Source: Bacteroidetes bacterium B1(2017)
Lineage (GTDB): Bacteria; Bacteroidota; Bacteroidia; UKL13-3
Length of the DNA: 64,000 bases
Assembly (NCBI GenBank): GCA_002256395.1
Contig: NKJG01000007.1
Location: forward strand, 1-64,000
Direction: 5' to 3'
The translations under genes and the position numbers were made by a program. The notes beneath the pieces are model-generated. The model was not told the DNA's origin, did not search any database, and saw nothing but the letters and a program-made list of their open reading frames with translations. Within the stretch, counting starts at the first letter, position 1. Each line of letters begins with the position of its first letter. This document shows positions 17,095-24,810 of this stretch, one piece after another.

Positions 17095-17102
17095 TAGCTT
17101 TG
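17095..17102 (+). promoter_or_regulatory. Probable -7 box for the outer-membrane barrel gene
   Basis: TAGCTTTG matches TAnnTTTG exactly and lies 18 bp before the ATG at 17121. The preceding -33 region overlaps the T-run of the upstream terminator. Confidence 0.5.
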
Positions 17103-17120
17103 AGATACTTTAACATACAC

Positions 17121-17738
17121 ATGAAAAAATTAGTACTTTCAATGGCCCTTATTGGCCTGTGCGTTTCGGCATTTGCTCAAGAATTAGAATTTGGTTTAAA
17201 AGCAGGTTTAAGCCAATCAAAAATTTCACTTTCTAATACACAATCCATTCAAATGGGTTCCGAACCAAACTCTACTTTTAATTTTGGAGCATACGGACGT
17301 TTTAAGGTAATCCTAATAGGTTTATACGTACAACCAGAACTAATTGTAAACCGTCGTGCGTGTAATTTTACAGTGATGGCAAACGGAAAAAATGAATTAT
17401 TTAGCCATAGCGCCAGCTATATTGATGTACCTGTTTTGGTTGGCTTTAAAATGCTAAAGTTATTTAGAATTTATGGCGGTCCTAATTTCCAATTTATGAC
17501 CAAACAAAAAACAGATATTCCTTCTGTTACAGGCTTCGAAAAAAGCGACCTTACAAAGAAAACAACAGGCATTCAATTAGGCGTTGGCCTAGACCTTGCT
17601 AAATTTAGAATTGATGCTAAATATGATTTTAATAATAGCAGCATGGGATCGCCATTTATTTATAATGGTGTAGCACCAACTATGAAAAGCAATTTGTTTA
17701 CCGTACAGGTAGGCTTTAAATTATTTGGCATTTTGTAA
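17121..17738 (+). CDS. Outer membrane beta-barrel protein (porin family)
   Basis: The start at ATG 17121 gives 205 residues with a signal peptide MKKLVLSMALIGLCVSAFA cut before QELEFGLKAG. The mature part is a chain of amphipathic strands (FNFGAYGRFKVILIGLYVQPEL, YIDVPVLVGFKMLKLFRIYGGP, GIQLGVGLDLAKFRIDAKYDF) ending in FTVQVGFKLF, a C-terminus with aromatic residues as in outer-membrane barrels. It fits the PorT/OmpW-like beta-barrel family (PF13568) of about eight strands. The specific function is unknown. The YjbR gene starts at the next base. Confidence 0.8.
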   Translation: MKKLVLSMALIGLCVSAFAQELEFGLKAGLSQSKISLSNTQSIQMGSEPNSTFNFGAYGRFKVILIGLYVQPELIVNRRACNFTVMANGKNELFSHSASYIDVPVLVGFKMLKLFRIYGGPNFQFMTKQKTDIPSVTGFEKSDLTKKTTGIQLGVGLDLAKFRIDAKYDFNNSSMGSPFIYNGVAPTMKSNLFTVQVGFKLFGIL

Positions 17739-18089
17739 ATGCATGTTGAACTGTTAAGAGAATATTGCCTCTCTAAAAAAGAGGTAGAAGAAACCTTTCC
17801 GTTTGATGCGAATACCCTAGTTTTTAAGGTAGCTGGCAAGATGTTTTGTTTAATAGGATTAGACAATCCAAGCAGCTGCAACCTTAAATGTATTCCAGAA
17901 AAATCAATTGAACTAAGGCAAGAATACCAAGCGATAGAACCAGGGTTCCACATGGACAAAAACCATTGGAATACAGTTACGTTTAACTTAGATGTAAACG
18001 ATAAACTAATTTTAGAATTGATAGACCTTTCCTATGAACTAGTGATAAAAGGCCTAACTAAAAAAATTCGCTTAGAAAAAGGATTATAA
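17739..18089 (+). CDS. MmcQ/YjbR family protein
   Basis: The 116-residue protein has the MmcQ/YjbR layout: LREYCLSKKEVEETFPFDANTLVFKVAGKMFCLIGL, LKCIPEKSIELRQEYQAIEPGFHMDKNHWNTV and a C-terminal helix LILELIDLSYELVIKGL. The fold is CyaY-like. Some members bind DNA, but the cellular role is unclear. Its ATG directly follows the stop of the barrel gene, so the two are translated from one message although no functional tie is evident. Confidence 0.88.
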   Translation: MHVELLREYCLSKKEVEETFPFDANTLVFKVAGKMFCLIGLDNPSSCNLKCIPEKSIELRQEYQAIEPGFHMDKNHWNTVTFNLDVNDKLILELIDLSYELVIKGLTKKIRLEKGL

Positions 18090-18102
18090 TTATATTTAGT
18101 AC

Positions 18103-19980
18103 TTATTCAACTTGAGTTTTATTATGTATAACTCTTTGGTTATAAGTTTGAATAATGGCCTTTAAGGTTTTATCCATACTATCTATTTTGCTTGCATAAA
18201 CCGGCACAGTTAATTTATTCTTCTTCAATAACGTATCTGTATCAAGCGAGTAAAAAGCCATAGGATTTACACCATCAAAATGGTACACATACGGCCATTC
18301 AATTAATTGATAAAACTGGTCGTGATACTGCATAGCTAAGCCTGATTGAATTTTGTTTTGACCCAAAGCTCCAAAGCTAAAATAAGGTTTAGTAACATGT
18401 GCTTCTTGCAATATTAGAGGCAAAATATCTACATGCGAAATAGTCGAATTATTTTCTATACCAACAGCAGAATCGGGTCTAAAAACAAAAAGTGGAATTT
18501 CAAATTTACCTTGAGCACTCTGATAATAAGCTCGTTCATTCTCGGCACTGTGATCAGCTGTTAGTACAAACACAGTATTATTATACCACGACTGTGTTTT
18601 TGCATAGGAGAAAAAATTTCTTAACGCGTCGTCAACATAACCAATAGTTCTATGAATGGGTAAAGTTCCCGCAGGAAATTTATTCTCCATACCCACTGGA
18701 ACCTGAAACGGATGATGAGAGGTAAGGGTAAAAACAGTACTAAAAAAGGGTTCCTTTTTAACACCTAATTGTCGGCCAAAATACTGTAAATATGGACCAT
18801 CAAAAATACCCCAATGACCATCAAAATCTGCTGTGTTTGGGTATTCATTTTTACCATAGTAGGAACCACCTTTACTCAAGGCAATAAAATTATCGAAACT
18901 CATGGTTCCATTTTTACCGCCATGATAAAAAGAAGCATCATATCCCTCTGCCTGCAAATAGCCTCCAATTCCGGTTAAGGCGTTTCCTTGGTAAAAACTA
19001 CTCAAATAAGGTGCTTGCATCCAACTTGGCATGGAAGCTAGGGCTGCAGGAATTCCCTCAATTGATTTTTTTCCATTTGAATAGGCATGCATATAAACAC
19101 TACTATGCCCCATTAAAGAATCAAGAAACGGAGTATATCCCTTTCCATTATTGTAATAACCAATATACTCCTTACCCAAACTTTCAATAAGCAAAACAAC
19201 AATATTTGGCCTATTGGAATCAGCATATTGGTGTTGTTGAATAGGATTAAACCATTTATCTGCCTCCTGTTTAGTCATATACTCCTGCTCAATTAACCCT
19301 GTTTGCTGAGTACTAATAATCATGTTAAAAGGAGTGTTTACCACCAAGGAAATAAGTTCAGGTTGTGTTTGCCTTGCCGCATCAAACGTATTTAAAGGCA
19401 TTAAATTAAACCCACCTCTGGCGCCTACAAATGCAGCTCCAGCTAGAACAATTCGCCATCCAATTTCTGGCAACCATTTTATCGGTTCTGTTTGGTTCGA
19501 ACCAACACCAATACTCGTTTTTAAATAGGCCCAAATGCTAAGTCCAAAAACACCTAATAAACTCACCAACAAATACCAATAATCTGCCAAGTATTGCAAA
19601 ACAAGTCCATCTGCCTCCTTACCCATGGCAAAAATTTCTATTCCACTTCGCTTTCCAGCAACAGCAAAATAGCCTGTATCCATAAAATTAAAGAAGAAAA
19701 AGAAAAATTCAGCTAAAACAAACCAGGTAAATAATACGTTCTGAACCCATTTTTTTTCGAACCACTTAAATGGTACTAAATGCACTAGTATAAAAATAGA
19801 TTGCATATAAACCAAAGCCGAAATATCGTATAAAACCCCGTAGGCAAAGGCTTGCAGCAAGGCAAATACCTCAAATTGATGAAAATAAGGATTGAAAACA
19901 AAAAAGAGAATTCGGCACACACTTGCAAAAAACAAGGCAATACCAAAGCGCTTTAGAAGAATTTTTACCTGCAGAAACAT
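18103..19980 (-). CDS. LTA synthase-type sulfatase (phosphoethanolamine/phosphoglycerol transferase-like)
   Basis: The likely start is ATG 19980, giving 625 residues. Five hydrophobic helices fill about residues 5-200. A periplasmic sulfatase-type domain follows: NIVVLLIESLGKEYIGYYNN with the metal-binding Glu, a central SNGKKSIEGIPAALASMPSWM holding the probable nucleophile region, GHWGIFDGPYL, and VFVLTADHSAENERAYY with the metal-binding Asp-His. Family members transfer head groups from phospholipids onto envelope polymers or lipids. The acceptor in a Gram-negative is unknown. It is divergent from murB. Confidence 0.85.
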   Translation of the reverse strand: MFLQVKILLKRFGIALFFASVCRILFFVFNPYFHQFEVFALLQAFAYGVLYDISALVYMQSIFILVHLVPFKWFEKKWVQNVLFTWFVLAEFFFFFFNFMDTGYFAVAGKRSGIEIFAMGKEADGLVLQYLADYWYLLVSLLGVFGLSIWAYLKTSIGVGSNQTEPIKWLPEIGWRIVLAGAAFVGARGGFNLMPLNTFDAARQTQPELISLVVNTPFNMIISTQQTGLIEQEYMTKQEADKWFNPIQQHQYADSNRPNIVVLLIESLGKEYIGYYNNGKGYTPFLDSLMGHSSVYMHAYSNGKKSIEGIPAALASMPSWMQAPYLSSFYQGNALTGIGGYLQAEGYDASFYHGGKNGTMSFDNFIALSKGGSYYGKNEYPNTADFDGHWGIFDGPYLQYFGRQLGVKKEPFFSTVFTLTSHHPFQVPVGMENKFPAGTLPIHRTIGYVDDALRNFFSYAKTQSWYNNTVFVLTADHSAENERAYYQSAQGKFEIPLFVFRPDSAVGIENNSTISHVDILPLILQEAHVTKPYFSFGALGQNKIQSGLAMQYHDQFYQLIEWPYVYHFDGVNPMAFYSLDTDTLLKKNKLTVPVYASKIDSMDKTLKAIIQTYNQRVIHNKTQVE

Positions 19981-20049
19981 GACCCGCAAAATAGAATATT
20001 TTTTTTATATCGCTTTTTTCATTCCTATTTCTTTACTTGCTGCTCCAAT

Positions 20050-21066
20050 ATGGTCATTTATCAGAACATATCTTTAAAGCCCTATAACACCTTTGGCATT
20101 GATGTTAAAGCCGAACAGTTTGTGGAAGTTAAGACGGTTGAGGAGGTACAAGTTTTATGTACAACCTTTAACCTCGCCGAACGAAAAAAATTAGTTATTG
20201 GCGGAGGAAGTAACCTTTTACTTACAAAAGACTTTGATGGAATGGTTATTCGCATGAACCTAACCGGCATGGATTCAATAAGAGAAGATGAAAACCATGT
20301 TTGGGTAAAAGCCATGAGTGGCGAGCTATGGCATGATTTTGTTCAATATTGCGTGACTAAAAATATTGGTGGAGTAGAAAACCTATCCTTAATTCCAGGT
20401 TGCGTTGGAGCCGCTCCTATGCAAAATATTGGCGCCTATGGGGTTGAAATAAAAGACACCTTTGAGGAGCTATTCGCTGTTGAAATAGAAAGTGGCAAAT
20501 TGGTAAAATTTACCAATGCCGAATGCAAATTTGGATATCGTGAGAGTGTCTTTAAAAACGAAAAAAAAGACAAATACATTATTGTAGCTGTTACGTTTAA
20601 ACTGAATAAACATCCTAAGCTAAATACTTCCTATGGTGCCATTCAAGAAGTGCTGAACCAAAAAGGAATTACAACTCCAAGTATTAAGGATGTAAGCGAA
20701 GCCGTCATTTCTATACGTCAATCAAAACTCCCTAACCCTAAAGTTTTAGGAAACTCGGGAAGCTTTTTCAAGAATCCAGAAATACCTCAAGAACAATACC
20801 TTCTTCTTAAAGATACCTTTCCAACAATTCCTGGCTACCCAGCTCCAAACAATCAAATTAAAGTAGCTGCAGGATGGCTTATTGAACAATGTGGTTGGAA
20901 GGGCAAACAAGTTGGCAATACTGGCTCTCATAAAGATCAAGCACTGGTATTAGTAAATTATGGGAATGCCACCGGAAATGAAATTTATTCCCTAGCTCTT
21001 GCTATACAAAAATCTGTTCAAGATAAATTTGGCATTACTATAGTGCCTGAAGTGAACATTATATAA
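20050..21066 (+). CDS. murB: UDP-N-acetylenolpyruvoylglucosamine reductase
   Basis: MurB reduces UDP-GlcNAc-enolpyruvate to UDP-MurNAc in peptidoglycan precursor synthesis, using FAD and NADPH. The 338 residues show the FAD-binding GGGSNLLL (51-58), LIPGCVGAAPMQNIGAYGVE, FGYRESVFK, and GNSGSFFKNPEI with the catalytic Ser238. A C-terminal VPEVNII holds the Glu that protonates the product. The length fits the E. coli-like type. The start at ATG 20050 overlaps a short hydrophobic plus-strand frame judged non-coding. Confidence 0.95.
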   Translation: MVIYQNISLKPYNTFGIDVKAEQFVEVKTVEEVQVLCTTFNLAERKKLVIGGGSNLLLTKDFDGMVIRMNLTGMDSIREDENHVWVKAMSGELWHDFVQYCVTKNIGGVENLSLIPGCVGAAPMQNIGAYGVEIKDTFEELFAVEIESGKLVKFTNAECKFGYRESVFKNEKKDKYIIVAVTFKLNKHPKLNTSYGAIQEVLNQKGITTPSIKDVSEAVISIRQSKLPNPKVLGNSGSFFKNPEIPQEQYLLLKDTFPTIPGYPAPNNQIKVAAGWLIEQCGWKGKQVGNTGSHKDQALVLVNYGNATGNEIYSLALAIQKSVQDKFGITIVPEVNII

Positions 21067-21187
21067 TAATATAATTAATTCAGCTTTTCCAAAAAGGCTT
21101 AATCCCTTTCAATTTACATTTTTCAATTTGATTGGATACTCAACCCTCTTTTTTGGGCACTAAAACACTCCAAAAAGAAATCAAAAT

Positions 21188-21270
21188 AGATATTTATCTA
21201 TCAATAGATATAATTCTAAAAAATTAGGGATTTTATCTATTAATGCCCTTGTTGGGCCTAGCTAGTTTTG
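21188..21270 (+). promoter_or_regulatory. Palindromic operator and promoter of the 84-residue protein gene
   Basis: An imperfect 30-bp palindrome at 21188-21217 has the core TATCTATCAATAGATA (21195-21210). A half-site TATCTATTAATG follows at 21234-21245, starting 39 bp after the core start. After 17 bp, which include a GCCC/GGGC mini-hairpin, comes TAGTTTTG (21263-21270), an exact -7 box. There is no TTTG at -33; the half-site occupies that position, as expected for an activator-dependent promoter. The same geometry recurs at 22111-22193. Confidence 0.7.
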
Positions 21271-21292
21271 TTCTCATAAAAAATTAATTCTT

Positions 21293-21547
21293 ATGAAAAC
21301 ACTTGTTTTGAACCCAACAAATGAAGGCAAATTCTACAAAAAGGAATCCTTAAAAACCAAACTTGCCCGCTTTATTGGCGAGGTAATTCTATTCTTAAAA
21401 GTAACGTATTTAACATCCGTGCTAATACTAACATGTGTTTGCATTATAGAAGTTAAGCACACTTATAAAATAGATATTTTTCCTAGCATCGATACTCCTT
21501 TCGATAACATTTATTATTCAACTGGCTTACCAACTTTATCAAACTAA
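21293..21547 (+). CDS. Small single-pass membrane protein of unknown function
   Basis: This 84-residue protein has a basic N-terminus (residues 1-30), one strong hydrophobic helix around residues 31-52 (EVILFLKVTYLTSVLILTCVCII) and a short polar tail. The positive-inside rule would place the N-terminus in the cytoplasm. No family was recognised. It stands behind a palindromic promoter shared with the gene at 22213, and three bases separate it from the downstream 140-residue gene, so those two form an operon. Confidence 0.55.
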   Translation: MKTLVLNPTNEGKFYKKESLKTKLARFIGEVILFLKVTYLTSVLILTCVCIIEVKHTYKIDIFPSIDTPFDNIYYSTGLPTLSN

Positions 21548-21550
21548 TTC

Positions 21551-21973
21551 ATGAAAGTCAGTTACAAAACCATAAATAAATCCATACGTGGTAAATTAGA
21601 TTTCTTACAGGATTTTATTGACCATTATAAAGAGAATACCAAAACCGAACTGGCCATAAACATATCCATTTGGAAGTTTTCTGAGGGTTCAACGAGGTTG
21701 GTTATTGAAACAAACCAAGAATTTGTGTTCAAAAAGGTTGTGGAGATTAACTACATCGAAATTAAATCTAAACACATTTTTATAAATTTTGAAGATATAA
21801 GCCTTGTTGCCTGTGGAACTCCAGACATATACAGAGTAATTTTTTCAATAATTAATAAATATAATTTATTGAAAATGGTTAAAAGAGAATATTTCAATCA
21901 AGAACTCCTATGGCAATTATCCAATCAAACAAGAAATACCAGCGAATTGCCCTGCTTGGAAAAAGCTAGCTAA
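21551..21973 (+). CDS. Possible LytTR-like DNA-binding regulator (tentative)
   Basis: The 140-residue product has no signal peptide. Its second half (about residues 70-125) resembles a LytTR DNA-binding domain by eye: EFVFKKVVEINYIEIKSKH corresponds to the usual IxYIEAxxxY strand pair, and LLKMVKREYFNQELL to the FxRVHRSYIVN segment. The match is weak and several core positions differ. The N-terminal 65 residues are unassigned. Cotranscribed with the 84-residue membrane protein gene, it could be the factor acting on the nearby palindromic promoters, but this is inference. Confidence 0.4.
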   Translation: MKVSYKTINKSIRGKLDFLQDFIDHYKENTKTELAINISIWKFSEGSTRLVIETNQEFVFKKVVEINYIEIKSKHIFINFEDISLVACGTPDIYRVIFSIINKYNLLKMVKREYFNQELLWQLSNQTRNTSELPCLEKAS

Positions 21974-22110
21974 GGATTTGAATACAAAAACATAAATGAA
22001 TTAGGGCTTGAAAAGGGCTTACCATCACTAAAATCAAATCCAATTTTTTATTAAAAACCAATAAAATAGCCAAGCATCTGCCTAATTATCAAAGATATAA
22101 ACCAAAATAT

Positions 22111-22193
22111 AGATAAATATCTATTAATAGATATTTATCTAAAAAAATAAATAGAATATCTATTAATGGATCGAGCGATACCAAACATTTTTG
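22111..22193 (+). promoter_or_regulatory. Perfect 30-bp palindromic operator and promoter of the 78-residue protein gene
   Basis: Positions 22111-22140 form a perfect palindrome with arms AGATAAATATCTATT and AATAGATATTTATCT. The half-site TATCTATTAATG is at 22157-22168, again starting 39 bp after the 16-bp core (22118-22133). Seventeen bp further is CATTTTTG (22186-22193), seven of eight matches to the -7 consensus. The ATG follows 19 bp downstream. The spacings are identical to those at 21188-21270, although the sequences between the motifs are unrelated. Confidence 0.72.
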
Positions 22194-22212
22194 TACTATA
22201 AAAACAAACAAA

Positions 22213-22449
22213 ATGAAAACAGTTATTTCACCAAAAAGCACCAAAAGTGTTAAGCATAATTTCATTATTTCATGTTTAACAATTCTAACTTTTACTACCT
22301 ATAGTTTTTTTCAATTAAGCAGTTTAAAGGCCACACCCAATTCTTTTAAACCCAACAGAAAAGTTAGAATACAAAATATGCTTGAAACAAAAACTAGTCC
22401 AACCGTAAATAAAGTAGATACTAGATTTCAATTAATACTTATTGATTAG
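22213..22449 (+). CDS. Small exported or membrane protein of unknown function
   Basis: This 78-residue protein has a basic N-terminus, a hydrophobic stretch near residues 16-35 (NFIISCLTILTFTTYSFFQL) followed by SLKATPNS, which could be a signal peptide or an anchor. A Lys/Asn/Thr-rich mature part of about 40 residues follows. Its first residues (MKTVISP) recall the start of the 84-residue protein (MKTLVLNP), but the rest differs. It is expressed from the second palindromic promoter and has no recognised family. Confidence 0.5.
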   Translation: MKTVISPKSTKSVKHNFIISCLTILTFTTYSFFQLSSLKATPNSFKPNRKVRIQNMLETKTSPTVNKVDTRFQLILID

Positions 22450-22682
22450 AAAAATACCTATAAAACAATATATACTCTAGTTCACAATTTAGCCTTTGCA
22501 AGCTTTATAATTATCCTGACGCAAATTAATAACACCGCCACGAATCATGAGTTGGTAATTGTTAATTTATCTGCTAGGCTTTTGGATAGTTAACCCTTTA
22601 TATAATAATTATAAAAAGGATAAAAAAGGCTATTGCTCAAACTATTAACTTCAAATAAACATAACAACTAAACTTTACAATT

Positions 22683-22886
22683 ATGAAAAACCAAATTATC
22701 AAAAAATCAGTATTAACCATATTCCTAACACTTTCTATTTGCTCCTTTTCTTCATTTGCACAACCAGGATTTGAGGATGAAGTTGAAGACACTCCTATTG
22801 ATTCCAATATTTGCCTATTAGGTATGGCAGCCTTATGCTTAGGAGCTGTATCAATTCATTTTAAGAATAATAAAAAAGCAGTTTAA
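22683..22886 (+). CDS. Tiny secreted protein with PID-CTERM-like C-terminal sorting signal
   Basis: The 67-residue product has a signal peptide (residues 1-27, ending SFAQ), an acidic stretch PGFEDEVEDT, the motif Pro38-Ile39-Asp40, a hydrophobic segment at about 44-58 (LLGMAALCLGAVSIHF) and a basic end KNNKK. This tripartite tail (short motif, membrane helix, basic residues) matches the PID-CTERM type of Bacteroidota sorting domain, thought to be handled by an exosortase or similar envelope protease. The mature peptide would be only about a dozen residues before the motif. No exosortase gene is present in the window. Confidence 0.6.
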   Translation: MKNQIIKKSVLTIFLTLSICSFSSFAQPGFEDEVEDTPIDSNICLLGMAALCLGAVSIHFKNNKKAV

Positions 22887-23020
22887 AATGGGAATTGAGA
22901 TTCCTTTATTAGATTCTTAATCCCTAGTACATTCTAAGCTAAAAGGGTATAATTTGGGTAAGTATTACTCCTGCCACTACTCTTTCATACTCTTACTTTT
23001 TACCTTATCTTGCCACCCAA

Positions 23021-24433
23021 ATGGGAAAGAAGAAAAGCAAAGAGCCTAAATTTTACGAGAACCTCCACATAGTTGCCGCTGGTAGTGAGGGTAAATCAAT
23101 TGCTAGGCCTGAAGGAATGGTTGTTATGCTTGATTATGCCGTTCCAGGCGATATTGTAAATGCACGGGTTATTCAAAGTAAAAGACGTTTTGAAATTGCT
23201 ACTATTACTGAGGTTGTTACCCCTTCAGAGGATAGGGTACCTACTTTTTGTGAGCATTTTGGAACCTGTGGAGGCTGCAAATGGCAACAAATGAGCTATG
23301 AATCGCAGCTTAGATATAAACAACAACAAGTATTAGATTCATTTGAAAGAATTGGAAAATTCCCCTTCCCACCAATGGAACCTATTTTAGGTTCGGCACA
23401 AACTACACACTATAGAAACAAGGTTGAATTTTCCTTCACCGACCGGAAATGGCTTACTCATGCAACAGATATTGGAACTCTATCTAAAGCAGAAAATGCA
23501 GGCTTAGGATACCATATTCCAGGTAGGTTCGACAAGGTGTTTGATATGTTTACCTGCCATTTAATGGCTCCATTAAACGACGCTATTAGAAATAGTGTTC
23601 GCGATTTTTGCCTTGAACACGATTACGATTTCTTTAATTTATATGGCCAAACTGGTTTTATGCGAAACATGACCCTACGTAATAATATGCGCGGTGAATG
23701 GATGCTGATTGTTAGCTTTGGGCATGAAGATAAAGAAAAAAGGGAGGCTCTTTTGGCTCATTTACACAAAAACTTCCCTGAAATTAAAGCCTTACTTTAT
23801 GTAATTAATGAAAAACGTAACGACACAATTTTTGATTTAGATATTCAGGTTTTTGCTGGAGATGATTTTTTAATTGAAGAATTAGAAGACTTAAAATTTA
23901 AAATTGGCCCAAAATCCTTTTTTCAAACAAACGCTTATCAAACGATAGAACTTTACAAAAAAGCTCGCGAATTTGCAGCCTTAACGGGTGAAGAATTGGT
24001 TTACGACCTATATACCGGCGTTGGTACAATTGCACTTTTTGTTTCTAAAATGGCAAAAAAAGTGGTTGGTATTGAATACGTAGAACAAGCTATTGAAGAT
24101 GCAAAGAAAAATGCTGCCTTAAACAACATTACGCATACCGACTTTTTTGCAGGAGATATGAAAGACCTGCTTACCGCAGAATTTATGGACCTACATGGGC
24201 GCCCAGATGTGGTTATTACCGACCCTCCTAGGGCAGGCATGCACGAAGATGTAATTGCACAATTACTACAGGTAAGACCTAAAAGAATTGTGTATGTGAG
24301 CTGTAATCCTGCTACACAAGCTAGAGATATTGCCTTACTTACAGATGTTTATGAGGTGAAAAAAGTTCAACCAGTTGATATGTTTCCACATACTCACCAT
24401 GTAGAAAACATTGCCTTACTTGAATTGAAATAA
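23021..24433 (+). CDS. rlmD: 23S rRNA (uracil-C5)-methyltransferase, RlmD family
   Basis: The 470-residue enzyme methylates uracil in 23S rRNA (U1939 in E. coli) with S-adenosylmethionine. It has an N-terminal TRAM domain (residues 1-65), an iron-sulfur cysteine set Cys77, Cys83 and Cys86 (FCEHFGTCGGCKWQQM) with a fourth Cys further on, the SAM-binding motif YDLYTGVGTIALF, DPPRAGMHEDV, and the catalytic Cys in YVSCNPATQARDI. It is the upstream member of a three-gene run with a 1-bp overlap to the next ORF. RlmCD-type dual specificity cannot be excluded. Confidence 0.9.
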   Translation: MGKKKSKEPKFYENLHIVAAGSEGKSIARPEGMVVMLDYAVPGDIVNARVIQSKRRFEIATITEVVTPSEDRVPTFCEHFGTCGGCKWQQMSYESQLRYKQQQVLDSFERIGKFPFPPMEPILGSAQTTHYRNKVEFSFTDRKWLTHATDIGTLSKAENAGLGYHIPGRFDKVFDMFTCHLMAPLNDAIRNSVRDFCLEHDYDFFNLYGQTGFMRNMTLRNNMRGEWMLIVSFGHEDKEKREALLAHLHKNFPEIKALLYVINEKRNDTIFDLDIQVFAGDDFLIEELEDLKFKIGPKSFFQTNAYQTIELYKKAREFAALTGEELVYDLYTGVGTIALFVSKMAKKVVGIEYVEQAIEDAKKNAALNNITHTDFFAGDMKDLLTAEFMDLHGRPDVVITDPPRAGMHEDVIAQLLQVRPKRIVYVSCNPATQARDIALLTDVYEVKKVQPVDMFPHTHHVENIALLELK

Positions 24434-24810
24434 TGGAAAAAGAAGAAATTCTAAAAAAATTGCTGGAAATTTTAGCCGAAGATTTAGCCTTTTATAGTCC
24501 AATGATAAAAGAGGTTTCGGTTGATTTAATAAAAGAAGGGTTTACTCAATACCCTATTTTTGTTGCCCATCAGCACGAAGTAAAACTTGGAGAACCAATT
24601 CTCATGCGTGAAGATTATGCCAGAGAATTTAGTATCCATGCCTCAACACTTGAGGAACTAATTGAAAAGAAATTGGTATTGCCTGAACGCGAAGGAGATT
24701 TTAAACTCAATTTTAAAAACCCAAAAGAGTTTATGTGCATCCTATTATTAACACCAGGAGATGCGCGCTTTGTGTACGTTCCGTTTAAGCAAAAAAAGAA
24801 AGAAAATTAA
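24433..24810 (+). CDS. Conserved Bacteroidota protein of unknown function
   Basis: The 125-residue soluble acidic protein begins at an ATG sharing its A with the rlmD stop (TAATG), so translation is coupled. Notable segments are ILAEDLAFYSPMIKEVSVDLIKEGFTQYPIFVAHQHEV, ILMREDYAREFSIHASTLEELIEKKLV and CILLLTPGDARFVYVPF. No enzyme motif was recognised. Similar short proteins occur in other Bacteroidota genomes. Confidence 0.65.
   Translation: MEKEEILKKLLEILAEDLAFYSPMIKEVSVDLIKEGFTQYPIFVAHQHEVKLGEPILMREDYAREFSIHASTLEELIEKKLVLPEREGDFKLNFKNPKEFMCILLLTPGDARFVYVPFKQKKKEN

Noticed and set aside
19979-20077. 32-codon hydrophobic plus-strand frame between the sulfatase and murB genes
   Set aside because: It overlaps the murB start by 28 bp in another frame and its ATG overlaps the sulfatase start region. 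Without conservation data it is more likely a by-product of AT-rich promoter DNA.
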